From Bacteroidales bacterium (GTDB taxonomy: Bacteria; Bacteroidota; Bacteroidia; Bacteroidales; WCHB1-69): a stretch of 46,535 nucleotides of DNA. The notes below the pieces were generated by a model, which was not told the DNA's origin, searched no databases, and was given only the letters and a program-made list of their open reading frames with translations. The stretch covers positions 1 to 46,535 of the forward strand of contig JAFZKY010000018.1 in NCBI GenBank assembly GCA_017551725.1, given 5' to 3'. The translations under genes and the position numbers were made by a program. Positions 35,843 to 44,029 of the stretch are shown one piece after another. Each line of letters opens with the position of its first letter. The first letter of the stretch is position 1.

Positions 35843-36056
35843 TTAAAGCGTGCCCTTGCATTCAACACCGGTTTTCGGATCATCAGAAGCGAGCACCGTG
35901 TAGTCAGCACATTTTTTACCATTGTCAAGCTCCATCGTGTTGGTGGTGATCACAACACCGTCAACATTAGGTTTTGCATTCGCATTTCTTGTTGCAAGAG
36001 GTGGAGAGAGCAGCAATCAATAATCCAGCTGCGCAGATGCATAATACTTTCTTCAT
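35843..36056 (-). pseudogene. Small Cys-rich lipoprotein, broken by a +1 base
   Basis: From the ATG at 36056 the minus strand encodes a 29-residue peptide with a lipobox ending LSTSC and a CNKKCECK segment, then a stop at 35967. If one A of the AAAA run at 35972-35975 is removed, the frame continues CKPNVDGVVITTNTMELD and ends with KTGVECKGTL at 35843, giving about 70 residues. The extended part has sensible composition and ends shortly before a terminator. A TACTTTTG promoter lies upstream (36102-36109). I take this as one gene with a single-base insertion, real or an assembly error. Function unknown; five cysteines outside the signal peptide stand out in so short a chain. Confidence 0.65.
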
Positions 36057-36101
36057 TTTTTAAAATTTTAATGGGTTAGTAAATGTCATTTTTTCCGGAT
36101 G

Positions 36102-36109
36102 CAAAAGTA
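36102..36109 (-). promoter_or_regulatory. Small lipoprotein promoter, -7 box TACTTTTG
   Basis: CAAAAGTA on plus reads TACTTTTG on minus, 46 nt before the ATG at 36056. It supports a genuine gene on the minus strand here. Confidence 0.6.
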
Positions 36110-36202
36110 TAAAAAAAATAGATTACGGAATATGTCTTTGTTTTTTTTAACGCAATGGAAGAAACATACTGTATAAATACCCGATTTTTCGACTGAAAAG
36201 CG

Positions 36203-36210
36203 TATCTTTG
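36203..36210 (+). promoter_or_regulatory. metH promoter, -7 box TATCTTTG
   Basis: A TAnnTTTG match followed by CACC, 22 nt before the metH ATG. No cobalamin or SAM riboswitch fits in so short a leader. Confidence 0.65.
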
Positions 36211-36231
36211 CACCTCTAAATATTCACAGTT

Positions 36232-38553
36232 ATGTTGACCAAACTCGGCAAGGAAGTCATGATTTTTGATGGTGCTTTCGGCACCGAACTCGAAAAGCGC
36301 GGCATTATGACCAAGATGCCCGAACTGTTGAACATCACACACAAAGACCAGATTGCGGACATCCACCGCAACTATATAGAGGCCGGCTGTGATTTCATCA
36401 CCACCAACACTTTCGGGGCCAACCGCATCAAAATGCCGGATGAGGACCGGAAATTGGTAATTGAGAGTGCCATCGAATTAGCCAAACGCCATCGCACCAC
36501 CCAATACGTGATGTGCGATATCGGGCCGCTGGGCAAGATGCTCTACCCCATGGGCGAGCTCTCTTTTGACGAGGCTTATGAGGCATTTAAGGAGATTGTC
36601 GTCATTGCCCGCGACCTGGTGGACGGCTTCATCCTGGAGACCTTCACCGACCTGTACGAGCTGAAATGCGCCCTGTTGGCCGTGAAGGAGAATTGCGACA
36701 AGCCGGTGTTCACCACCATGACCTTTGATACCACGGGCCACACGCTCACAGGCACGTCACCGCGCATCATGGCCGAGTTGATGTCCAACATGGGGGCTGA
36801 TGCCATCGGGGTCAACTGTTCCCTTGGGCCCAAGGATTTGCGCCCGATTGTGGAGGAATTGCTGGCCTATTGTGACAAGCCTATCCTGGTGCAACCCAAC
36901 AGGGGTATTCCCACACTGGTGAACGGGAGGGCTTCCTACAGTCTGTCGGCAGAAGCTTTCGCCCTCACCATGCGCACCTTCTGCGAGCAGGGCGTGGCCG
37001 TGATGGGAGGCTGCTGCGGCACCAATCCCGACTTTATCCGGGCTATCGCTGTCAACAAAGGCAAGCTGGTGACTCCGAGGCAGGTGGCGCGTCCCACGGC
37101 CGTGACCTCTGCCACGCGGCACGTAACGCTCGACCGTGTGCGCGTATGTGGCGAGCGCATCAACCCCACTGGCAAGAAAAAACTCAAAGAGGCTATACTC
37201 AATGGCGATTTCGACTATATCTTCAAAGAGGCTATCAAGCAGGAAGAGGCTGGGGCCCAGATTCTTGACGTAAACCTTGGCGTGCCCAAGACCGATGATG
37301 TCACGAACATGAAAAATGTGGTCATCCGGCTGAATGAAATCACCAACTTGCCTCTTCAAATTGACTCATCCAACCCGAAAGCCATTGAGGCCGGTTGCCG
37401 CTATTACAATGGCGTGCCGCTCATCAACTCGGTGAATGGCAATGCCGACAGCATGGAAGCGGTGTTCCCCATCGCCCGCAAATACGGTGCGGTGGTGCTG
37501 GGGCTTACCATGGACGACAACGGCATACCGCAGACGGCGGAGGAGCGTTTTGCCATCGGCGAGCGCATCCTCAAGGGAGCTGCCGCGCATGGCATCGCCC
37601 CACACCGTATGATGATGGACACCCTCACGTTGACTTGCAGTGCCCAGCAACCATTAGTGAAGGAGACGCTCCGCGCCCTGCGCATGGTGACCGACCGATT
37701 GGGGCTTGCTACCGCATTGGGTGTGTCCAATGTCAGCTTCGGGATGCCCAATCGGGAATCCATCAACAGCACTTTTTTGGCGATGGCCCTTGAAAACGGC
37801 CTCACCATGCCTATCATCAATCCATGCAATGCCTTGATGACCAACACGGTATTGGCATTCAATGCGCTGCGTGGCACCACGGAAGATTTGGATGAATATG
37901 TCAACCATGCGGTGGCGAGCGACGCGCCCAAGCCCGTGGCGGATGCCGCCATGACCCTCGGCGAGGCTGTGCGTCGCGGACTGAAGGAGGACAGCATCGC
38001 ACTCACCCAAGAGGCCCTCGGCACACAAGATCCCATGACCGTCATCAACAGCATACTCATACCTACGCTCAATGAAGTGGGCATTGATTTCGAACGCCAG
38101 AAGATATTCCTGCCGCAACTTATCGCCTCCGCCGAGGCTTGCAAGGAGGCCTTCGACGTGATCAAATCCCAATTCTCGCAAGGCGACACGCAAAAGGGGT
38201 TGGTGGTGCTGGCCACCGTGAAAGGTGATGTACACGACATCGGCAAAAACATCGTAAAGGTTATTTTCGAGTCTTACGGCTACAAGGTTCTCGACCTGGG
38301 CAAAGACACCGACAAAGAGGTGATACTTGACGCCTACAACCACCATCATCCGCTCATCATCGGCCTCAGTGCCCTGATGACCACCACGGTGATTTCGATG
38401 GAGGAGACCATCCACTTCCTGAAGGAAAACGGAGTGAAATGTCCGATTTTTGTGGGTGGCGCTGTCCTCAACCCGCAGCTCGCCGACCAGATCCACGCCG
38501 ATTATTACACCAAAGATGCTTTGGAGTTTGTGGAAACGGTAGGAAGACTGTAA
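36232..38553 (+). CDS. metH: B12-dependent methionine synthase lacking the reactivation domain
   Basis: A 773-residue enzyme that moves a methyl group from methyltetrahydrofolate to homocysteine. Homocysteine domain about 1-295 with zinc ligands in GVNCSLGP and MGGCCGTNPD. Pterin-binding domain about 300-570 (GERINPTGKKKLKEA, ILDVNLGVPKTDD). Cobalamin cap and binding domains about 580-773, with the B12-ligating DVHDIGKNIV (DxHxxG) and the closing PIFVGGAVLNPQ. The chain stops at the end of the B12 domain, so the C-terminal SAM-binding reactivation domain of full MetH (about 1200 residues) is absent. Such three-module forms are known and need a separate reactivation partner, not found here. 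Confidence 0.93.
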   Translation: MLTKLGKEVMIFDGAFGTELEKRGIMTKMPELLNITHKDQIADIHRNYIEAGCDFITTNTFGANRIKMPDEDRKLVIESAIELAKRHRTTQYVMCDIGPLGKMLYPMGELSFDEAYEAFKEIVVIARDLVDGFILETFTDLYELKCALLAVKENCDKPVFTTMTFDTTGHTLTGTSPRIMAELMSNMGADAIGVNCSLGPKDLRPIVEELLAYCDKPILVQPNRGIPTLVNGRASYSLSAEAFALTMRTFCEQGVAVMGGCCGTNPDFIRAIAVNKGKLVTPRQVARPTAVTSATRHVTLDRVRVCGERINPTGKKKLKEAILNGDFDYIFKEAIKQEEAGAQILDVNLGVPKTDDVTNMKNVVIRLNEITNLPLQIDSSNPKAIEAGCRYYNGVPLINSVNGNADSMEAVFPIARKYGAVVLGLTMDDNGIPQTAEERFAIGERILKGAAAHGIAPHRMMMDTLTLTCSAQQPLVKETLRALRMVTDRLGLATALGVSNVSFGMPNRESINSTFLAMALENGLTMPIINPCNALMTNTVLAFNALRGTTEDLDEYVNHAVASDAPKPVADAAMTLGEAVRRGLKEDSIALTQEALGTQDPMTVINSILIPTLNEVGIDFERQKIFLPQLIASAEACKEAFDVIKSQFSQGDTQKGLVVLATVKGDVHDIGKNIVKVIFESYGYKVLDLGKDTDKEVILDAYNHHHPLIIGLSALMTTTVISMEETIHFLKENGVKCPIFVGGAVLNPQLADQIHADYYTKDALEFVETVGRL

Positions 38554-38606
38554 ATATTTTAGATTGAAAAAACGCTATTTGTACATTTATAATAATCATT
38601 TTTGCT

Positions 38607-38837
38607 ATGAAGAAATTCCTTCTATTCTGCCTTTCAGCATTGGGTGTGCTGACATCCTGCAACCGCGAGGTGATCAAGCCCGGCCCGCCGGGTGGCGGTG
38701 AAAACATCCTGATGTACGGTCCTCCTCCTGTGGAATACAAGAACGCGCCCCAAGTGGATGACAATCAGCAGCTGCAAGACAAAAAGCAATCCGACATCAA
38801 AAAAGACGACCCAAATGAAGCTCCTTCAGACAATTAA
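38607..38837 (+). CDS. Small proline-rich lipoprotein next to the rSAM locus
   Basis: A 76-residue lipoprotein with a lipobox ending VLTSC (Cys18). The mature part starts NREVIKPGPPGGGENILMYG, is rich in Pro, Gly, Asp and Gln, and contains no cysteine after Cys18. The end overlaps the start of the next gene by 23 bases, so both are made from one message. I recognise no domain. Its position before the rSAM-associated lipoprotein makes it a candidate substrate or partner, which is inference. Confidence 0.75.
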   Translation: MKKFLLFCLSALGVLTSCNREVIKPGPPGGGENILMYGPPPVEYKNAPQVDDNQQLQDKKQSDIKKDDPNEAPSDN

Positions 38838-39237
38838 AGAAAAGAGACAGCAACTGATTCGATTTCTCTTCGGCTCATTCTCCGCCACCGCCCTGATGTT
38901 CGCCTTTCAGGCGTGTTACGGAATGCCCAAACAATTGCCCCCTGATGAGGCAAACATATTGATTACAGGTACCATAACGGATATGGAAACAGGCGAACCC
39001 ATTGAGGGTTTGTCGATAACCATCCCTGAATTGGAAGTCGATGGCACCACCGACAGCACCGGAACTTTCTACTTGAGCGCGGATTATGGCGAGGTTGACA
39101 AAGAAGTAACAATCCAGATCAACGACATCGACAGCACAAAAAACGGTCTTTACGAGGATCTGGACACCGTATTTTCGTACGACGAACTGTTAGAGCCTTT
39201 TGAATTGCAAGTACGTCAGCATCGTGTCAAAAAATAA
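38815..39237 (+). CDS. Putative lipoprotein of the rSAM/lipoprotein system
   Basis: A 140-residue protein. A charged N-terminus (MKLLQTIKEKRQQLIRF) leads into a hydrophobic stretch ending FQACYG, with the presumed lipidated Cys34. It is followed by a short MPKQLPPDE segment and a carboxypeptidase-regulatory-like beta domain (ILITGTITDMETGEPIEGLS, then TDSTGTFYLSADY). The long charged n-region and the CYGMP sequence after the membrane segment fit a known Bacteroidota family of lipoproteins always found beside one radical SAM enzyme. The start at 38815 removes an upstream extension that overlaps the previous gene. The end overlaps the rSAM gene. Confidence 0.8.
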   Translation: MKLLQTIKEKRQQLIRFLFGSFSATALMFAFQACYGMPKQLPPDEANILITGTITDMETGEPIEGLSITIPELEVDGTTDSTGTFYLSADYGEVDKEVTIQINDIDSTKNGLYEDLDTVFSYDELLEPFELQVRQHRVKK

Positions 39238-40285
39238 GCGGAATCCTTTCAAACGGTTTTTATTCCGAGTCTTTCGGAAAAATGAAACGGCCATTCATGA
39301 ACTCAACTACCTGTTCTGGGAGTGTACGTGGCGCTGCAATCTGTCGTGCCGGCATTGCGGCAGCGACTGCAAGGCCGAGTCGTGCGTCCAGGACATGCCC
39401 TTTGACGATTTCCTGAACGCCATCAAGCCCTTGGAAAAACGCTATCCACGCAACACCACCATCATCGCCATCACGGGCGGCGAACCATTGTTGCGTCGCG
39501 ACCTGGCCGACTGCGGACGTGCGTTGCGCAAGCACGGTTTCCTTTGGGGCATTGTCACCAACGGTATGCTGTACGATGAGGCACGCCACAAAGAGCTGGT
39601 GGCAGCCGGCATGAACTCCGTCACCGTCAGTCTGGATGGGCTTGAGACCACCCACAATTGGCTGCGACAGCATCCCGAGAGTTTCCAACGGGCCTTGCGG
39701 GCGCTGAAACTCATTGCCAGCACCCCACAGCTCAACTACGACGTGGTGACCTGCGTGCATCAGCGCAATTTGCCGGAACTGCCCGAGCTGAAGGAAACTC
39801 TCATCGCCAACGGTATCCGCCATTGGCGGCTGTTCACCATTGCCCCCATCGGACGCGCCGCCCACGACAACGAGCTGCAACTCACCCGCGCGCAGGTGGA
39901 ATCCATCTTCCAATTCATCGCCGACACGCGCCGCGAGGGCCGCATCGACCTCAAATTCAGCTGCGAGGCCTACACCGGCCAATACGAGGAGTGCGTCCGC
40001 GACAGCTACTTCTTCTGCCGCGCCGGCATCAACATCGGCTCCGTGCTGATAAACGGCGACATCTCCGCATGTCCCAATATCAACCGCTCGTTTGTGCAAG
40101 GCAACATCTACCAGGATAATCTTATGGATGTGTGGGACAACCGTTTCCAAGTCATGCGCGAGCGAAACTGGATGAAATGCGGTCCCTGTTCCCGTTGCAA
40201 GGATTACAAACAATGTCTCGGCGGGGCCATGCATCTGAGGGAAGGCAAAGACCAAAACATTATGCGTTGCTATAAATTTCAATAG
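39224..40285 (+). CDS. Radical SAM/SPASM enzyme of the rSAM/lipoprotein system
   Basis: A 353-residue iron-sulfur enzyme. The radical SAM cluster motif CNLSCRHC has Cys at about 38, 42 and 45. It is followed by ITGGEPLLRRD (GGEP motif) and VTVSLDGLETTHNWLR. The C-terminal SPASM-type region has cysteines in ISACPNINRS, CGPCSRCKDYKQCLGG and the final MRCYKF, enough for auxiliary clusters. ELNYLFWECTWRCNLSC resembles the dedicated rSAM/lipoprotein family. The start may be the GTG at 39224 (14-base overlap with the lipoprotein) or a TTG at 39200. Its substrate is unknown; modification of the neighbouring lipoprotein is a reasonable guess. Confidence 0.88.
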   Translation: MSKNKRNPFKRFLFRVFRKNETAIHELNYLFWECTWRCNLSCRHCGSDCKAESCVQDMPFDDFLNAIKPLEKRYPRNTTIIAITGGEPLLRRDLADCGRALRKHGFLWGIVTNGMLYDEARHKELVAAGMNSVTVSLDGLETTHNWLRQHPESFQRALRALKLIASTPQLNYDVVTCVHQRNLPELPELKETLIANGIRHWRLFTIAPIGRAAHDNELQLTRAQVESIFQFIADTRREGRIDLKFSCEAYTGQYEECVRDSYFFCRAGINIGSVLINGDISACPNINRSFVQGNIYQDNLMDVWDNRFQVMRERNWMKCGPCSRCKDYKQCLGGAMHLREGKDQNIMRCYKFQ

Positions 40286-40297
40286 CCGAATTATTCG

Positions 40298-40305
40298 TAT
40301 CTTTG
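40298..40305 (+). promoter_or_regulatory. rfbB promoter, -7 box TATCTTTG
   Basis: A TAnnTTTG match followed by CAGCC, 39 nt before the rfbB ATG. It separates rfbB from the rSAM operon. Confidence 0.65.
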
Positions 40306-40343
40306 CAGCCTCATTATTATGTATTTCGGAAAAACATTTTAGC

Positions 40344-41396
40344 ATGAAAAAAATACTTATCACCGGCGGCGCCGGCTTCATTGGTTCCCATGTCGTAAGA
40401 CTTTTTGTCAATAAATATCCTGATTACGACATCTTTAATTTGGACAATCTCACCTACGCCGGAAACCTGGAGAATCTGGCAGATGTGGAGGGCAAAGCCA
40501 ACTACCATTTCATCAAGGGCGACATTGCCGACCAGGATTTCATCATGAAACTGTTCCAGGAGTACCAGTTTGATGGCGTTATCCATCTGGCTGCGGAGTC
40601 GCACGTGGACCGCTCCATCACCGATCCGATGACTTTCGTGCACACCAATGTGCTGGGTACCGTGCATCTGCTGAATGCCGCACGCACCATCTGGAACGGC
40701 AACTGGGAGGGCAAGAAGTACTACCAGATTTCCACCGATGAGGTTTACGGGGCGTTGGGCGCCACGGGGGCGTTCCAGGAGACTACGCCGTATAATCCGC
40801 ACAGTCCATACTCCGCCGCCAAGGCCAGCGCCGACCATTTCGTGCGCGCCTATCATGACACCTACGGGATGCCTACCGTCATCAGCAACTGCTCCAACAA
40901 CTACGGTCCGTATCAGTTTCCAGAGAAGCTTATTCCATTGTTTATCAACAATATAAAACACAATAAGCCGCTGCCCGTCTATGGTCAGGGCATTAACGTG
41001 CGCGACTGGCTCTACGTGGAGGACCACGCCGACGCCATCGACCTCATCTTCCATAAGGCCGCTCCAGGCAGCACTTACAATATCGGTGGCAACAACGAGT
41101 GGCGCAACATCGACCTCATCAAGAAGCTGATTGAAATCATGGACCGAAAGTTGGGCCGTCCGGAAGGCACCTCTTTGGCCTTGATCACCTACGTCACCGA
41201 CCGTGCCGGCCACGACCTGCGCTATGCCATCGACCCCACGAAGATCAAGAACGAACTGGGCTGGCAGCCGAAAGTGAAATTTGACGAGGGCTTTGAGAAA
41301 ACCGTGGACTGGTATCTTGCAAACGAAGAGTGGTTCAACCACGTCACCTCGGGCGCCTACGTGGACTACTACAAGAAGATGTACGAGGGACGATAG
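40344..41396 (+). CDS. rfbB: dTDP-glucose 4,6-dehydratase
   Basis: A 350-residue short-chain dehydrogenase/reductase that makes dTDP-4-keto-6-deoxyglucose for surface sugars such as rhamnose. The NAD-binding motif is ITGGAGFIGSHVVRLF. ISTDEVYGALG carries the catalytic Asp-Glu, and SPYSAAKASADHFV is the YxxxK motif. LIPLFINNIKHNKPLPVYGQG is a family block. The rest of the dTDP-rhamnose pathway (rfbA, rfbC, rfbD) is not adjacent. It leads into the O-acylation genes 30 bases downstream, so it is part of a surface-polysaccharide cluster. Confidence 0.95.
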   Translation: MKKILITGGAGFIGSHVVRLFVNKYPDYDIFNLDNLTYAGNLENLADVEGKANYHFIKGDIADQDFIMKLFQEYQFDGVIHLAAESHVDRSITDPMTFVHTNVLGTVHLLNAARTIWNGNWEGKKYYQISTDEVYGALGATGAFQETTPYNPHSPYSAAKASADHFVRAYHDTYGMPTVISNCSNNYGPYQFPEKLIPLFINNIKHNKPLPVYGQGINVRDWLYVEDHADAIDLIFHKAAPGSTYNIGGNNEWRNIDLIKKLIEIMDRKLGRPEGTSLALITYVTDRAGHDLRYAIDPTKIKNELGWQPKVKFDEGFEKTVDWYLANEEWFNHVTSGAYVDYYKKMYEGR

Positions 41397-41426
41397 TCGC
41401 TAAAAAATGTCAATGCAGCCTAAGGT

Positions 41427-42860
41427 ATGGTTTTCAGCTCGCTGACCTTCCTGTTCCTATTTCTCCCCATTGTCATCTGCCTGTTGGCGCTTTGCCGTCG
41501 GGTACCTTATCAGAATACGCTCCTGCTCGTTGCCAGCATCCTTTTTTATGCTTGGGGCGGAGTCAGTTATACACTTATTTTAATTGGTTCTATCCTGGTG
41601 AACTACGTATTCGGCCTGCTCATTGCCCGCCGCGAGCGACATCGAAAGTGGTGGCTCACCCTTGCCATCATACTGGATTTGTCAGCACTGGCCTTCTTCA
41701 AATACGCCAACTTCATCGTGGACAACTTCAACATTCTGGGCGGCCTTTTCGGCATCTCGCCAGTCACTTTGCGGAACATTGTGTTGCCCATCGGCATCTC
41801 GTTCTACACTTTCCAGGGCATCTCCTACCTGGTGGATGTGTATCGGAAACAGGTACAGGCGCAAACCAACATCATCAAGTTGGGCACCTACATTGCCCTG
41901 TTCCCGCAGCTCATCGCCGGACCCATCATACGGTATCATCTGATTGAACCGCAACTCTCAAACAGGGACTTCAACTTTGGAAACCTATACGAAGGCATCC
42001 GTCGCTTCTGCATTGGATTAGCACGAAAGGTGTTTATCGCCAACCAATTAGCCATTATCGCCGATGACATCTTCGCCCGCGCGCCGGAAACCATGCCCTG
42101 GTGGACCGTATGGATCGGCGCGCTCTGCTACACGTTGCAAATCTACCACGACTTCGCCGGCTATTCCGACATGGCCATCGGGTTGGGCCGGATGTTCGGT
42201 TTTTCTTTCCCTGAAAACTTCAACTTCCCGTATCTTGCCACCTCCATCCGCGAGTTTTGGCGGCGTTGGCACATCACCCTCTCGGCCTGGTTCAAGGACT
42301 ATCTTTATATCCCGTTGGGTGGAAACCGCAAGGGTGAAACGCGTACGTTTCTTAATCTCTACATCGTATTCTTCCTCACTGGCCTGTGGCATGGTGCCAG
42401 CTGGACTTTCGTCGTCTGGGGCCTTCTGCACGGCTCGTTCATGGTGCTGGAACGCATCGGCTTCGACCGAGTGTTGAACAAGGCTTTCAAGCCTATCCAA
42501 AATCTTTACACGCTGGTAGTGGTCGTCATCGCCTGGGTTTTCTTCCGCGCCGACGGTATCACCTACGCCCTGCACTATGTGCGGCAGATGTTCGCCTTTA
42601 CGTCCAATGAAGGCGGCATCTTTATGGCACAATACCTCCAGCCATCGTTCATCCTGTTCGCCGTTGTGGGCATTGCCGCATGCACGCCGCTGTTTTCCCG
42701 TGGTTATGAAGCCCTTCAAACAGCCATTGCGAAAGGCAACCGCACTCTTTGGCATCTGCAGCATATCGGCACCATTGCCGCTATCGTTATCATGCTCCTG
42801 GTGGTGAGCAGTTTTCTGGTCGCGGGCAGTTACAATCCCTTCATCTATTTCCGATTCTAA
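41427..42860 (+). CDS. MBOAT O-acyltransferase (AlgI/PatA-like)
   Basis: A 477-residue inner-membrane protein with about ten to twelve membrane helices. It is expected to pass an acetyl group across the membrane for O-acetylation of a polysaccharide or peptidoglycan. Family blocks: MVFSSLTFLFLFLPIVI at the start, NIVLPIGISFYTFQGISYLV, FFPQLIAGPI-like LFPQLIAGPIIRY, and WRRWHITLSAWFKDYLYIPL, followed by the FFLTGLWHGASWTFVVWG segment with the catalytic His. The next gene, two bases downstream, encodes the periplasmic partner. The acceptor sugar is not known. Confidence 0.92.
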   Translation: MVFSSLTFLFLFLPIVICLLALCRRVPYQNTLLLVASILFYAWGGVSYTLILIGSILVNYVFGLLIARRERHRKWWLTLAIILDLSALAFFKYANFIVDNFNILGGLFGISPVTLRNIVLPIGISFYTFQGISYLVDVYRKQVQAQTNIIKLGTYIALFPQLIAGPIIRYHLIEPQLSNRDFNFGNLYEGIRRFCIGLARKVFIANQLAIIADDIFARAPETMPWWTVWIGALCYTLQIYHDFAGYSDMAIGLGRMFGFSFPENFNFPYLATSIREFWRRWHITLSAWFKDYLYIPLGGNRKGETRTFLNLYIVFFLTGLWHGASWTFVVWGLLHGSFMVLERIGFDRVLNKAFKPIQNLYTLVVVVIAWVFFRADGITYALHYVRQMFAFTSNEGGIFMAQYLQPSFILFAVVGIAACTPLFSRGYEALQTAIAKGNRTLWHLQHIGTIAAIVIMLLVVSSFLVAGSYNPFIYFRF

Positions 42861-42862
42861 CC

Positions 42863-44029
42863 ATGAAAGAGCGCCAGAACCCTTATATTATCCTCACCGT
42901 CATCTTGTTCGTGTGTATGCTGGCCTTCCCTGCCGTCCATTTGTTGTGTCATCGCAACCAAGCGACCGACAGCCAACGGGAGAACAGGACCTTGGCTTCA
43001 CTTCCTGCATTGAATTTGGCACACCTGGATAAATACCCTGCCCAGTTTGACAGTTATTTTAACGATCATTTTCCTTTCCGGGATCAATTTTTAGACGCTT
43101 ATTTCCTTTATTCCCTGTTCAATGGTCAATCACCCACTCCCTCCGTTGTGATCGGCAAAGAGGATTTCCTTTTTTGTGGCAAGGAAGAAAAAGAACTTTT
43201 TGAAGGAAAATTGGAATTTACGGAAGAGCAGATGAAACGTATTGCGGATGAATTGGCTCAGCGTTACGACACACTCAAGCAAATGGGAATCCGTTTTTAC
43301 GTATTTCTTGCTCCCACTTCGTATGAGATTCATCCGGAATACTTGCCATCCTATTTGCAAGGGGCTCCTGAAACGGCCACCGAGAAGTTCTGCCGGGTGA
43401 TGCGCCAGCGTGCGCCTCAAGTGCCGCTCACATATCTTAAGTCCACACTTCTCCACCATAAGGGAGATACGCTGCTTTATCGCAAAAACGACAACCATTG
43501 GAATTTGCTTGGAGCAGAATTCGGTGCGGAAAAAATCATGGAAACGTTGTCGAAAGATAATCCGATGCTGCCCTCGTCCATCTGCCAGGATTTCGTCCTT
43601 ACCCCATACGTCCATGAAGGGGGCAATCTCTACACCTGGGTGTCCATACGGGGTGATTCGCCTAAATACCTGCAAGACAGGGAATATTACACAGTTTATA
43701 CTGACACCGCGTTTTTTATAGTCACCGAAGATACCGTACAGGATTACACCCCTACCGAAGGATTTGCTTATCCATACGAATACGAAAAACAATTCCGTAC
43801 CAATCGCACCGACCAACCGAAAATCCTGTTTGTCCGCGACTCCTATTGCAACAACATCATCCCCTTTGTCACGCCCTATTTCCGCGAATCGCTTTTCATC
43901 TTCGATGCCTGGCAATATGGCGCCAACTGGGACATCATCCGGCAGGAGAAGCCAGACATTGTGGTGCTGATGATTTACGAACCACATATTCGAAACATTT
44001 TCAAGACGTTAGAATTTTCATGCAACTGA
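42863..44029 (+). CDS. AlgJ/AlgX-like (DHHW family) acetyltransferase partner
   Basis: A 388-residue protein with one N-terminal membrane anchor (about 9-28) and a periplasmic SGNH-hydrolase-like domain. The Asp-His of the triad appear in KNDNHWNLLG (DxHW), and the Ser nucleophile in FVRDSYCNNIIPF, as in AlgJ/AlgX. FNDHFPFRDQFLDAYFL near the start is the family opening. It is predicted to move acetyl groups, handed over by the MBOAT protein, to the polysaccharide. The ATG at 42863 removes a longer frame that runs back over the MBOAT gene. The C-terminus overlaps the next gene by ten bases. Confidence 0.88.
   Translation: MKERQNPYIILTVILFVCMLAFPAVHLLCHRNQATDSQRENRTLASLPALNLAHLDKYPAQFDSYFNDHFPFRDQFLDAYFLYSLFNGQSPTPSVVIGKEDFLFCGKEEKELFEGKLEFTEEQMKRIADELAQRYDTLKQMGIRFYVFLAPTSYEIHPEYLPSYLQGAPETATEKFCRVMRQRAPQVPLTYLKSTLLHHKGDTLLYRKNDNHWNLLGAEFGAEKIMETLSKDNPMLPSSICQDFVLTPYVHEGGNLYTWVSIRGDSPKYLQDREYYTVYTDTAFFIVTEDTVQDYTPTEGFAYPYEYEKQFRTNRTDQPKILFVRDSYCNNIIPFVTPYFRESLFIFDAWQYGANWDIIRQEKPDIVVLMIYEPHIRNIFKTLEFSCN

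Noticed and set aside
35743-35928. Minus-strand 61-codon frame
   Set aside because: It crosses the terminator hairpin and overlaps the reconstructed mini-lipoprotein in another frame, with no motif of its own.
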